DNA from: Klebsormidium nitens
Lineage: Eukaryota; Streptophyta; Klebsormidiophyceae; Klebsormidiales; Klebsormidiaceae
Length of the DNA: 64,000 nucleotides
Direction: 5' to 3'
Assembly: GCA_000708835.1 (NCBI GenBank)
Contig: DF236966.1
Location: 186,001 to 250,000, forward strand
Part shown: positions 1 to 10,948 of the stretch, one piece after another
Layout: every line of letters begins with the position of its first letter
How positions within the stretch are numbered: the first letter of the stretch is position 1
The notes under the pieces: model-generated
Told to the model about the DNA's origin: nothing
Database searches by the model: none
Seen by the model: the letters and a program-made list of their open reading frames with translations, nothing else
Translations under genes and position numbers: made by a program

Positions 1-463
1 ATGCGGACTCAAGCTAGAGGACTCAAGCTGAATAGGGCTAGACACAGACCTCCTCATGAACAGTACTAGGAGTGGGCCACTTGTGCCTCACCTTTTGTGC
101 GAAGTACCGCCACTGATCTACGACGATCTTTGCTAGCCGCTTTCTATGGCGCCGCACCGCCCTGAAAGAGGCACGTTACATCAGCGAAGATCAGCAAATG
201 TGTCCTTTCCTGAGAAATCAGTTTGTAAGAAAGGAAACGATGCGTATAGCTGTCACCTCTCACAATATCTTTGGCGACCATCGTTCATGACCTGGTAGTG
301 GCAGGCCATCGGTTTACGGAGTGCCTCCCAAATGCAACCGCTGCAATTGGTCGAGCGTCCTTGGAACAAGAGGTGTTGAGCTTGGGGCCTATGACTTGAT
401 GCCGCATTGCACGACGTCAGATTGTCGAGGCACTCAGGAGTAGGAGAAAATCAGGCTGCCAGT

Positions 464-965
464 TCATTGAGCACCCCACCTTTTCTCCTCCTCAATCAGC
501 CGTAAGGCCGTTGGACCCAATGCCACTGGTTGGGACTTTGGCCCTGTCTTGACCGGCACTGCAAGAATGCCCTGAGGCTCCTTTGGCAGCTGTAGATTGC
601 CCTTGAGTGGACCGCTCTTGACACGAGTGGGTGCTTTTGTGACAACCACTTGTGCCCTCTGCTTGGAGCCATGTGTTGAGCTGGCAATCTGCCAGTCGCA
701 CCAACTTGCCAGCGTCAGATATCACTTCCTGATTTTCAAAAAGCTTAGCAAGTTCAAGAAGTATCAATCCCTGCAATTACAAGGTCTTACAGAATCATTC
801 AGCATTTTACCCAGACAATTGATTGGGTGAAGATTGTCTGCAGAAGCTCAGCACTAGGCTGAAAGGAGGAATCAGCCGATTTGCAAAACAAACAAACGCA
901 ACATGCTGCAACTGATATTGTGCAACGAGACATACCGGCGCGACGTCGCCTCCGTGAATCGTCAT
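464..965 (-). CDS. Possible small hypothetical protein (weak three-exon model)
   Basis: The model is complement(join(464..658, 702..770, 936..965)), giving about 97 residues. It starts at an ATG at 965 (MTIHGGDVAP), has a GT donor after 936, a cag acceptor before 770 and a stop at 464-466. The middle exon reads GLILLELAKLFENQ and the last part is Pro/Lys-rich, ending IEEEKRWGAQ. All phases agree, but the second intron would be only 43 nt, which is suspiciously short. Without that intron the frame continues to a different stop at 492 with a less protein-like tail. I do not recognise the family. It lies upstream of, and divergent from, IRE1. It may be chance reading-frame structure. Confidence 0.25.
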
Positions 966-1626
966 CTGCGATTCTTCATTGTGCAATTGCCTCCGCCGAT
1001 CATCCCCACTTCCGTGCCACCGCAACTTAACACAGCACTCTCAAGCTAGGTTTTTTCACCAGTGCGCCTAATCCTATGTAGTATGCACTTTCAGCGGCTC
1101 ATGCCAGTGGGCTGTCCAGCGAAGCCCCGCATGGACGCCACCATTTTGACGGTCGAAGTCTTCCAGTAAACCACATAGTGTCGTATGAACAGAAAACTCT
1201 TCCCAATCCCATGCATGCACCCTTCTACTACTAGCTGCTCAGTGCTGAGAGCGTCGTTTGAAAGCTCGAGGTAACCGTCGCCACCGGACGCCCAGGATGC
1301 AATCCGATCCTACCGTACGGTTCAAAACTCATCGTTCCAGTCGCGAGACCTGGTTACCCGGATAGTTAACGAGCTCTTAACCAGATAGGTTAATGCGAGC
1401 GTGCAAGAGTAGAATTCTGAAGGGGTCTCTATATACTTAGAGTATACTATCTCTTTATACTTGGAGTCTTACGAAGAGCTTTGGTTGAGCCTGAGGCGCA
1501 AGCTTGCTTTAATGTGGCTTTAATAGGCTCGTAGAGGAGTTCGTTGTGATGATGTGCGTCTTCATGTAGGCATGGGGTTTGGTCCTTGAACTCAGCGACC
1601 GCTGCTCAAGAAACTGTGGGCCAGCG
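966..1626. other. Intergenic / IRE1 upstream region
   Basis: I see no convincing gene in this stretch. Around 1429-1478 an AT-rich stretch with TATA-like sequence (tctatatacttagagtatac) lies about 150-200 bp before the IRE1 start codon and could be its core promoter. The first plausible ATG in a coding frame after it is at 1627. Confidence 0.35.
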
Positions 1627-4600
1627 ATGCGGCGCCCCATTCTGTTGAGAAAGATGGGGCTCCACTTGGATCGCTGGAGGAACGCCTATCCCTTTGTGGT
1701 TGTGCTCTGCGTTTTCCTTTTGACTTTGAGTTTCCTGATAGCTGTGAAGGGCCAGGAAGCAAGTCCGGATGTGGATGATGGGTTGCCAAGAGAAGAGGCT
1801 TTGGCGTTGGCTGTGACAAGGTAATCCTGACTTGTCTGCAGCATGGCCCGCTCAAGATAATTGTGCTTATCTTGAGTTCCACATTGTGAATATGTGAGTT
1901 CAAGAGCCTGCAAGACAAGTTTCTGGTCAACTCTCTAATGAAGTACGATGCGTGAGTCCGTCTTCGTTAGTCGAGAAGCTTGGCGGACATGCTGAAATGA
2001 TGAATTTCCACCAATGATGAGTTTGCACCACTTCACAGTGTTCAGGAGTGCAGGTGGTCGGGCAGTGATCAAAACCCTAGATTTTTTTGTATTAAAGCAC
2101 TCATGCAAGCTGAACAGTTTGCTGCATTGATAATATGCGAGGTCCACTTACTGCAGCCCACATTTGATGAAAAGTTACTAAACATGGAGCCCTTTTATCC
2201 TGCCACCACCGACATGCTGTTCAGGGATGGTTGATTGAACATGGTGGTACTTGTTCGTCAATGTGAGTTGTGGCGCTTGACTGAGCATTTGACTGCAGTC
2301 CAATTTTCTTAAGAGAGTTTCAAACAAGCTTCCCTGACTCAGACTTGCTGTTCTTGATAGGATCAACCCAAAGGTTTTCATCTCGACGTTTGAACAATGT
2401 GACAACACCTACCAGCAGCCTGGACCTTCTCAGCAGATTGACCGCTATAAGCACTTTCCTATCCTTGTGCAGACCGGAGAGCACCCTCCTAGTTGCCGTC
2501 CTCGATGGTTCACTCCACGCCCTTGACGCCGACACGGGCGAGCTTAAGTGGTCCTTCTCTAGTGGACCGCCCCTGGTGTCAGCTTCACGGAGGCACAATG
2601 CAGTGCAGCGTGCGGATGAGGACAGGCTGGGAGAGCCGGCGGAGAGCGAGAAGGTGGAGGAAGAAGAGGAGGGGATGGTGTTTCCAGGGGCGGACGGCGC
2701 TCTGTATGCGTACAGGCGGGGCCACGGAGTGCAGGTGCGGAACCATGCATGGAATTTTGAGTGGAGCGCCATTAGGTCGCTCTGACAGCACAATTCAGTC
2801 GGCTGACGTTCATGTGTGTTGATTCCTCCAAGTGCGGTCCTGGTCCTTTCGGGCGCCTGGTTCCAAGTTCGTCAATAGAAGCGCTGATGTTGCAGACTGT
2901 ATTTGAGATTGATTCATGTTATGGAGCATCATCGCAACCACAGGCTGAGATCTGCTGATCTTTGGCCAAGTGGGGAGTGAAGCATGGCAGTTGGTGAATC
3001 GATTTTGGGTTTGCCCAAGCAGTAGAGGTATTTCTGGTTGTTCTGTGTAAAGCGTGGCTGAAGAAAGCTTGTAGGGTCCTTGGCTTGCTTCGGTGAAGGA
3101 CGGACAGACTCTGGCCGAGCTTTGGTTGAATATCACAATGAAAGTTTGGAGTTTGTCATATCAAAGTTTATGGTTATCCTTAATTGATCCTTGACTGATT
3201 CTTGATCTTGCTTATTGACTAATCCTTGGCTGATGCTGAATCTTGGCTAGCCCCTCGCTACTCTATGATTCTTCTTCGGTTGACCCTCGATTGATTCTTG
3301 GCTGGTTTATGACTGACCCACGGTTACAATAGTCCTTGACTTATGCTTGCCTTACCCTTGATTGATCATTAATGATACTTGGCTGAAGTATGACCACGTA
3401 TTTCTTCCCCCTTCATAATGGATAGTGAAGTAATTCATGACTGATTCGTTGCCGGTCGTGTCTGGTGCTTTATTAGTGCTAGCTGATCGTCCTGTAAATA
3501 GTGGCTGATCTGGATTGATCCTCAAATCTTTTTTTGTCTGCTCCGAAGCCAGTTCTTTAAAATTCGCCCCAGTCCTCGATTCTCCCTTGCTCATCCTTGG
3601 CAAGTCCTTGACTGATACTCCGGCCAAGTTTTGACGACCTCTGGCTGGCCGTTGGTTGACTGCTGATTGGTCCTTCACCATACTACGATAACACCTTTTC
3701 AGATCTAGCTGCCTTTTGGCTGACCATGTGCTGGTCTCGACCGATTTCGGTTGACTCTTGGCCTATTGTTCTATGTTTTCTGACTGACATAAAGCTTTTT
3801 CTTGTCTATCTTGGCATCATTAGTCCTCATCGTTCATTAGCCAAAGCTGAGCCTGTCGTTGACGACTCCTTGCCGGTCCTGCCATTTATCTCGATCGCTC
3901 ATGTTTCCGGGCTGGTCTCTCGTGCTTAATAATCATAGCGTAGACGTTGACCGAGTTGATGTATCCGGGGGCCTTTGTTAGCTAAGGAACGGCTTGTCCG
4001 GGGCCTGATCGTGGTTTTGTCCAAAGACTGTTCATGGCGCATTTTTGGCGGGTTCATGATTGTCTTTGGCCGATTCGTTGCTCCTATCCGCTGATATTTG
4101 GGTCGTTTCCAGCCTAGTAGTCTTTGTGTTGGAGGCGCATCCTTGGCTATTCGACGGCTCAGCCTCTGCAGTTTCGTGGCTCATCCTTGGCAACTCGATA
4201 GCACATTTTCAGCCAAACGTAGCTGATCTCTGTCTCATTGGTGACTTAACCTCGGGTTATTGGCGGCCACTTCGTGGCTTATCCTCGACTGGTTTACGGC
4301 TCATCGTCGACTCATTTTGTGGCTCATCCTCGGCTGACTTTTGGCTCAGTCCTCGGCTCGTTTTTGGCTCATTCGTGGCTCATTAGTGGCTCAACATTGC
4401 CGATCTCGTGGCTCACCCTTGGCTAAGCTTTGGCTCANNNNNNNNNNNNNNNNNNNNCCCTCGGCTAAGCTGTGACTCACCCTCGGCTAATCTGTGGCTC
4501 ATCCTCGGCTAATCTTTGGCTCACCCTCCGCTAATCTCTGGCTCACCCTCGGCTAATCTCTGGCTCACCCTCGGCTAATCTTTGGCCCACCCTCGGCTAA

Positions 4601-7600
4601 GCTTTGGCTCATCCTCGGCTAATCTTTGGCTCACCCTCGGCTAATCTCTGGCTCACCTCTGGCTCACCCTCGGCTAATCTCTGGCTCACCTCTGGCTCAC
4701 CCTCGGCTAATCTCTGGCTCATCCTCGGCTAATCTTTGGCTCATCCTCGGCTACTTGATGGCCCATCCTCGGCTTTTCGTGACTCCCCCCTCGATCCACC
4801 CTTTGTTCATTCTGACTCATTGTCAGATGCTCGGTTGGTTCTTGAGTGGCATAAGGCCCAATTGTGGCTGTCTCATGGCAGACTCCAGGACCATTCTCGG
4901 CCTGGTTTCTGGCTCGGAAAAATTCGCGAATCCCGTTTATATTGTTGCCCCTTGGCCGTCCCTTCTTGCATCCGAAATTACCTTATCTTTGGCGCACCTT
5001 CAGCTTAAGCGGAGGGGTCGATCTTTCTTATCAGGGACTTGCGTTGATCAACCGATGTCCTATCCAAGTTTCAGAGGAAAACGCTCCTAGAAAGATCCTC
5101 AGACGCTCCGCAGTAACGCTCGGCCTCTCACCCCGCAGAAGCTGCCCATCACCGCGCGAGAACTGGTCCAGGCGTCCCCCTCCATGACGCATGACGGGGG
5201 CATCGTGGTCGGCGCACGGCAGTCCACCGTCTTCATGGTCGACGCCGCCTCCGGGAAGCTGCTCAAGAAGTTTGACGCCAGCACCGGGACGTTTGAGGCC
5301 GTCGATGGAGGCGATCTGACGGCTCCGGATGATTTGAAAGTGGGGGAGGTGGACGAGTGCATTTACGTGGGGGAGCAGGAGGAGCTCGAGCAGCCGGACC
5401 ATGCAGACAGGGCGGCCGAGGTGGCGGCGGAGGGGCCGTCCGGTAAGGGAGTGCGAGTCGGACGCTTCTTATCTGAGCGAACCTGCACTGAGACTCAATA
5501 CGCTTGGGCAAGAATATGCCAGCGGAGTGAAAGCGAAAGAAACATCGTATACTCTGTCGGAGTTTTACTCGTCCCATGCGGGTGCGTGACTGGGTAGAGG
5601 TTGTGCTCGATTTGTACGATTGCAAAGGCTTGGACTCGCGTTCGTGTCATGTCGCCGAAGAAAATTTAGTCTGACCAAGACCTAAAGCTGCCGCCGTCCT
5701 CATTGCGCCTCTCCTGACAGTCACACGTTTGGGATTACGTTCAAAAACAACCTCTCAATGAAGCTTCGTCGCCTTTCCCAGGCATGAGCTGCCAGCACCG
5801 CCCCCTCTTCGTCGTGCGCACCGACTACAACGTCAAGTCCATGGACGCCGTCTCCGGCCTCGAGCGCTGGAACCTGAGCATGGGCGAACTGTCGACGCTC
5901 TACAACCCGGCTGCCTGGCGTTTCCCGACCGGCAGCCTGCCCCCCCCGGTCGTAAAAGACGAGCCTCACATACAGACGTCCACTGGTCGGGGGAGCAAAG
6001 TTTCTGACCCGAGCGTCGGGGCGGGGGCGGTCAAGGAGCTGCCGGAGGGGCGGGGGATGAACCTGGAAGGTGGCCAGGACAATTCGCTTAGAAGGTGGGT
6101 GGTTTCCAAAGAAGGGTCTGGGCACGCAAATCTTGTTTGGTTGCTGCTTGAATCTGGTATTTCAGTCCGCAGACCCCTTATGATGAGCTGCTTTTGGCCT
6201 GCTTGCTCGTACCAGATAGGAAAAAGCGATAATCATTCCTGCGGGTTGGATGCGTTTCTTGCTGTGCAAGGAGTAGTTGGTAACTTGTACAGCGGTAGAG
6301 CTGATCAAGGTATGTTTCGTGCTGGAAAATCGCTTTTTCTGCCAGAATGAATACTTTTGCACGTTGTGATCATCACAACCTTACCTTTCCTTCTTCGCCT
6401 TGGTATCTCCTGCGGGTTCGCCAAAACCTGTCCGGTGTCTGCTTTTGAATTACGCTGTGCTGGCAATATGTGAAGAGCTTCCATTTGATCCAACACCAAT
6501 CTACAACTCGTCCCGTAGTCTCCTCCACGTGAGTTTTTCCTCCGCTCTCGCCGATGGCAAATCTTTTGACATTACACCCCCGTTTCTGCAGACTCGACTC
6601 GACTGCCGAGGGCGAGCAATGGCGGGTCGTCTTCCCGGCCCCCCCGGTCGCCGTTTTCAGTCCCACCGGGGAGCTCCTTCAGGAGCTCGTCCCCAGCCGA
6701 AGAGGCCCTGCTGACAGGAGCCCGGGTTGGGGTAGACTCACTGGAAAAGCCATGGCAGTGAGAGACAACCCAAATACAGGGCCTCTCCAGTTGCCTGCGC
6801 CGATCGTCGTCCAAGAGGAGCGAAAAGCGGAGGGAGTGCCCGGGGATTGTAACCCGGGGGATTGGTGGTGCTCTTCTCCGGTTTCTTCTTTCAACTCCGG
6901 AGGGGGAGGGGAGAGGGGCGGCGAGGTCGGTCGGAAACGGGAACCGGGTTGGTTAGGCGCGGTTACGAGTGCGGTTTCGTACGTGTTAGTGGTGGTCGTC
7001 GTAGGGTTGGGGAGCTGGTACGGGCGCTCGGCGTATGGGTTGTGGCTCGAGCGGAAGGGTAAGAACGAGAATGGGGGGGTGGTTTCGGAGGCGAAGAAGA
7101 CCCCCAAGAAGAAGAAGGCGCGGAAGAATCCTTCTGGGGGGAACGATGCGGCTGCAAACGGGACGCACTCGGGGGAGGGAAAGGAGCTAACTATTAGCGC
7201 ACGGAAGGAGGGGGGAGGGTTAACGGATGGGTTAAGGGTGGGTCGGTTGAAAGTTAGCAGCAAAATTATAGGTTACGGAAGTCACGGGACGCTTGTTTTG
7301 GAAGGCGAGCTGGAGGGGCGCCAGGTCGCGGTCAAGCGGCTGCTGGGGCAGTTCTACGAGAAGGCCACGAAAGAGATTGCCAACCTAGTTATCTCGGACG
7401 AGCACCCGAACGTCGTCCGGTGCTACGCGATGGAAGAAGACGGCGACTTTGTGTACGTCGCCCTCGAGCGGTGCAAGCTCAGCGTGTTTGATCTGATCCA
7501 GGGGGACGAAACGCCTGCCAGCGGCGACCCCCCGGCGAGCCGAGCACCTCCGGGGGGGTGCGAAATGGCAGGGCCCGGAGGGGGGCGAAAGGGGAGGAGT

Positions 7601-10095
7601 GGGTCCTTTGGGACGAACGGGATCGCCCCACGGAAACGCTGCAGCGGCTGTTGAAAGATATGGTGTCCGGGCTTGCGCATTTGCATGCGCTTGGGATCGT
7701 GCATCGGGATCTGAAGCCGCAGAACGTGCTGATAAGCGTGGCGGGGCGCGCGAAGCTGTCGGATATGGGCATCAGCAAGCGGCTGCTGGACGAGCAGAGC
7801 TCCTTCGACCCGCATGCAACGGGTGAAGGGGTCGCTTATCATTTATGCTCACACTCAAATATCAAGATTGTTGCGATATGCATTTCTCAAGATTCATATG
7901 GGACGGCCAGACTGTTCGAGAACCAAGAGAAGATTCGGTAGACGACAGAATCAATTTGAGCCAGGAAAACTGAACACTTCAAAGGGCGACAGAAAGTTTC
8001 GGCAAATCAGCGAGACACGCTGCCAAATGGTTCGCCTCCACAACGTGTGCCAAACGGTCACTGGGGATGTTTTGGATGCTCTTGCCTCCGGTCGGGAATT
8101 GCCTTGATTCCTTCCTTCTCCGCATCTTGGCGTTTCGCTTCTCCTGCTCAACGTCGAAAGCAACATGGTCAATTCCTTTGTGACATCTTTACGACGCCAA
8201 AATCGGGTGGCAGGCCCCGGAGCAGCTGCTTCACGGGTCAACATCGAAAGCAACATATCCATCAAACTTTCAGTCGTTCCCGATGTCGATCCTTCTCAGG
8301 AGCCGGGAGCCGCGGGTGGCAGGCCCTGGAGCAACTGTTGCACAGTCGCCTCCCATCTCGGGGCCTGTAATTCCTGCTTCGACGTCGTAAGCATTATGGC
8401 TCATCAGAACCTCACTTCATTTCGACTCTCACCAGGCGCGGGAAGCAGCGGGGGGCAGGCCCTGGAGCAGCTGCTGCACGGGCGGCAAACGCACCCCCCC
8501 AAGCGCCGGCTCTGCATCGAAAGCAACATACCTAACAGCAAACTCACTTGTTTTCGACGTCGATCCTCGCCAGGTGCCGGGAGCAGCGGGTGGCAGGCCC
8601 CCGAGCAGTTGCTGCATGGGCGGCAGACGCGCGCGGTGGACCTCTTCTCGCTCGGCTGCGTCCTCTTCTTCTGCATCACGGGCGGGCGGCACCCGTTTGG
8701 CGAGCGCTTCGAGCGCGACAGCAACGTGCTGAAAGGCGAGCCCGACCTGTGGCCGCTCCAGCACATGCCCGAGGCCGCGCACCTCGTCGGGGCGCTGCTG
8801 CGGACGGACCCCCTGGAGCGGTGAGGGGGGGATGCTTACATGCTTTGGTTGGTCGTTGAAGCTGTGTGAAGTCCAGCGCCGACTTTCGTGCTCTTTCGAG
8901 AACCCTGGTTCGCTTGTGAGCGGGGCCACCTCGCCTTCGGGCCTGATACGTTGCTCTGTCATCTCGGCCCCCAGGCCAGGCCTAGAAGGCCTCCGCACGC
9001 ATCTCTCCACAGAGTCGTCACAGAGCAAGCAAACCCGTAAAAGAGTCAGCGCTTTCTCACTAGCTTGCAAGCAATCCCGCTAAATGGATTGCCAATTCTT
9101 TGACTTCGTCACAAGGCGTTACTCACTTCTTTCCAGGCCCACTGCGGAAGAGGCTCTGCTGCACCCCTTCTTCTGGTCTGCCGAGAAGCGCCTCGCGTTC
9201 CTGCGCGACGCGAGCGACCGCGTGGAGCTGGAAGACCGGGAAGAGGGATCCCTCCTGTTGGCGGCGATGGAGAGCGTCGGGCAGAGCGCGGCGATCGGCG
9301 CATGGGACGTGCAACTAGACAAGGCGCTTCTAGAAAACTTGGGGAAGTACCGGCGGTATAACAGCCGCAGCATCCGGGATTTGTTGCGGGTCATCCGCAA
9401 CAAGTGCAATCATTACCGGGAGCTCCCGCAGAGCGTCAAGGTGAGGGTAAATATGGGGAAAAGGGTTGAGAGTTGTGATTGGGCATATTATAGTTGGTCA
9501 AAGACCTCATCTTTTGTTGATTGAAGACGTAAGGTTGGAAGTTTTTCCTACTTAAAGACGCATTCTGGGAAGTTTATGAGTTATAAGGAATCGAGAGGGG
9601 GGGCGTGACAAGGGAACGACTCGTCGGCGATGCTCCGGAGTTGCAACTGGCAGAGTCGAACAGAAAATAGACGTGCGCACGTCTCATTCTCAACGGTGCT
9701 GCAGACCTTTCTCCCTTCGGAATTCTTCTGGACGGCTTTTCCGAGTTTGAGACGGCAGTCTGGTTCGCAAATACCATGAACATGTTCTATACCGAGCGAA
9801 AGCGGCAGGAAAACAATCATGTTGCATAAAGTTGCACATTTCCCAAACAGTTTCTCTCAGTCTGGTTTCGTTCCACACTCAACGTGCTCCTAGGTTCTGC
9901 AAGAAGACTCTTTGCTTACTCTTCTGTCGGATGCTGATGCAGGAGCTCCTGGGGCCATTGCCGGACGGTTTTCTTTCATATTTCACCGGCAAGTTTCCCC
10001 ATCTACTCATGGAGGTGTACAAGGTTCTATACACTCACTGCAAACAAGAAGATGTGGTGGGCAAGTATTTTAGAAACGTACATATCCAGGCGTGA
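1627..10095 (+). CDS. IRE1: IRE1: ER-stress sensor Ser/Thr kinase and endoribonuclease
   Basis: IRE1 is the ER-membrane sensor of the unfolded protein response; its cytosolic RNase cuts a bZIP mRNA for unconventional splicing. Model: join(1627..1820, 2473..2734, 5139..5442, 5782..6094, 6592..7822, 8574..8820, 9137..9440, 9943..10095), about 1002 residues if one missing base near 7550 is assumed. There is an N-terminal hydrophobic signal segment (FVVVLCVFLLTLSFLIAV). The luminal domain has PQQ-like blades (VLDGSLHALDADTGELKWSF and VVGARQSTVFMVDAASGKLL). A transmembrane helix lies near residues 479-500. The kinase has GYGSHG, VAVK (Lys near 606), HRDLKPQN (near 730) and the IRE1-typical DMG in place of DFG. 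The C-terminal KEN RNase has the catalytic RNKCNH motif. All other junction phases match. Oddities are a frame break near 7500-7600, extra exon copies in intron 5 and a minisatellite in intron 2. The first ATG that opens the frame is at 1627. Confidence 0.93.
3150..4790. repeat. 22-bp minisatellite inside IRE1 intron 2
   Basis: Intron 2 of IRE1 (2735-5138, about 2.4 kb) is dominated by a tandem array. The most regular part is about 4380-4770, with the 22-bp unit GGCTCACCCTCGGCTAATCT plus CT and variants (TCATCC, GCTTTGG, an inserted TCTGGCTCACC). From about 3150 to 4380 the same CTTGGCTGAT / CTCGGCT theme continues in a much more diverged, irregular form. The open frame running through it (MAHPRLISGSPLAHPRL...) follows from repeat periodicity, not from a gene. 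Confidence 0.9.
4438..4457. other. Assembly gap (20 N)
   Basis: A run of 20 N sits inside the 22-bp tandem array. The true array length is therefore unknown and is likely longer than shown. Confidence 0.99.
7500..7600 (+). other. Reading-frame break in the IRE1 kinase exon
   Basis: Upstream of this point the kinase N-lobe is read with codons starting at positions 2 mod 3 (up to CKLSVFDLIQG). Downstream the C-lobe is read at 1 mod 3 (EEWVLWDERD, then LLKDMVSGLAHLHAL). That is what one lost base would produce. The stretch has several homopolymers: six C at 7528-7533, seven G at 7552-7558 and six G near 7570-7575. There is no plausible intron: available GT...AG pairs are under 20 nt. A sequencing indel is the simplest explanation; a genuine frameshift allele is possible. 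Confidence 0.75.
8150..8573 (+). pseudogene. Three degenerate upstream copies of the IRE1 activation-segment exon start
   Basis: The functional exon begins at 8574 and encodes GAGSSGWQAPEQLLHGRQ. Intron 5 carries earlier copies of this beginning at about 8195, 8300 and 8436. The copies share the core gggtggcaggccc...gagcag and the linker tcgaaagcaacat. The copies at 8300 and 8436 keep an AG acceptor. The 8436 copy encodes GAGSSGGQALEQLLHGRQ, so the conserved Trp and the Pro of the kinase APE motif are lost. No donor site follows the copies. From 8165 to 8820 the frame of the real exon stays open through the 8436 copy. Confidence 0.85.
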
Positions 10096-10948
10096 GTTTT
10101 GCACGTGTTCACCTAAGATTCTCTGTGTTTGTAAAGGACAGAAACCTATTGGGACCTCAGTTTTGGATGTGCGTTTGGAGTCCTTGAGTGGAGTCCAACA
10201 TACCATAAAACCAGTGCGAACTGTGTATGCTCGTTCATCGGAAGTCTCAAGTGATTGTGGCTGAATAGAGTGACCGTCAGAGCCATTGTACAAAGCCCTG
10301 ATTGTTAGAGCAGTCTGTTCGAAGAGGACTCCGTTGATCATAAGTGGTACCTGACACCACCGAGGTTGCCACATACTCCGGACGGTGCAGTTTCAAAACG
10401 CTGATGCAGCGCACATGGAGCTAGTGCCACAGTTCGAGCTTCTGCCTTCAGTGAACGCGCGATCCGCAGGAACCGGCAACGTGCCGCATGCTACAGCCAT
10501 GACCGTCATATGCACGTGTATATATCGCACTTGAAAGCTAGCTCAGTCGGGCTACTTTAGTTGGACTAGTCGGGCCCCAGCCAGGCGTGGTCAATAGTGC
10601 ACAACCAAGCTAAGGCTGCCCGCAATGATGCGCTTCAAGAATGTGGCAGTGGATTTGAAAGTAAGGCATGTGTAGCCGTCCGGCGGAAGCCAGTTTCTTC
10701 AATTTTGCAGCCGTAGTTGAGCAGTGGTTTAGGAGGACTGAAGAAACCTGTCGCAATCAGGAAGCTCTCAACCATTATGCTCGACTTGCTAGCTTGACAT
10801 AAATGGATCCAGATAAGGCCACAGACCTGCATGGCAGCAAGCAAATTGGTCGTCTAGTACGCAGTTATGGATGACAAAGCATTTTTGTACAGTTCGATCC
10901 TTCCCCCTGACAATGACACGTATACAAGGACCCGGTCTGCGGCAGCGT
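10096..10948. other. Intergenic region between converging IRE1 and UBC12
   Basis: It should hold the 3' untranslated regions of the two convergent genes. I see no coding exon, RNA gene or strong repeat. A short AT-rich stretch near 10510-10535 is the only compositional feature noticed. Confidence 0.4.

Noticed and set aside
1579-1626. Upstream extension of IRE1 from 1579
   Set aside because: The frame there begins at TTG, not ATG. The first ATG in frame is 1627.
2320-2793. 157-residue minus-strand open frame
   Set aside because: It is the antisense shadow of IRE1 exon 2, GC-rich, with low-complexity Ser/Pro content and no domain.
4626-5090. Long open frame with repeated HPRLISGSPLA
   Set aside because: It is a translation of the 22-bp intronic minisatellite. 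It lies inside an IRE1 intron whose two splice sites agree in phase.
6679-7263. 194-residue minus-strand open frame
   Set aside because: Antisense of the IRE1 transmembrane/linker exon. Its Pro/Thr/Ser-rich sequence mirrors the coding strand.
8429-9070. 213-residue minus-strand open frame across the IRE1 exon copies
   Set aside because: It spans exon, intron and repeat copies of a gene certain on the other strand; no family features.
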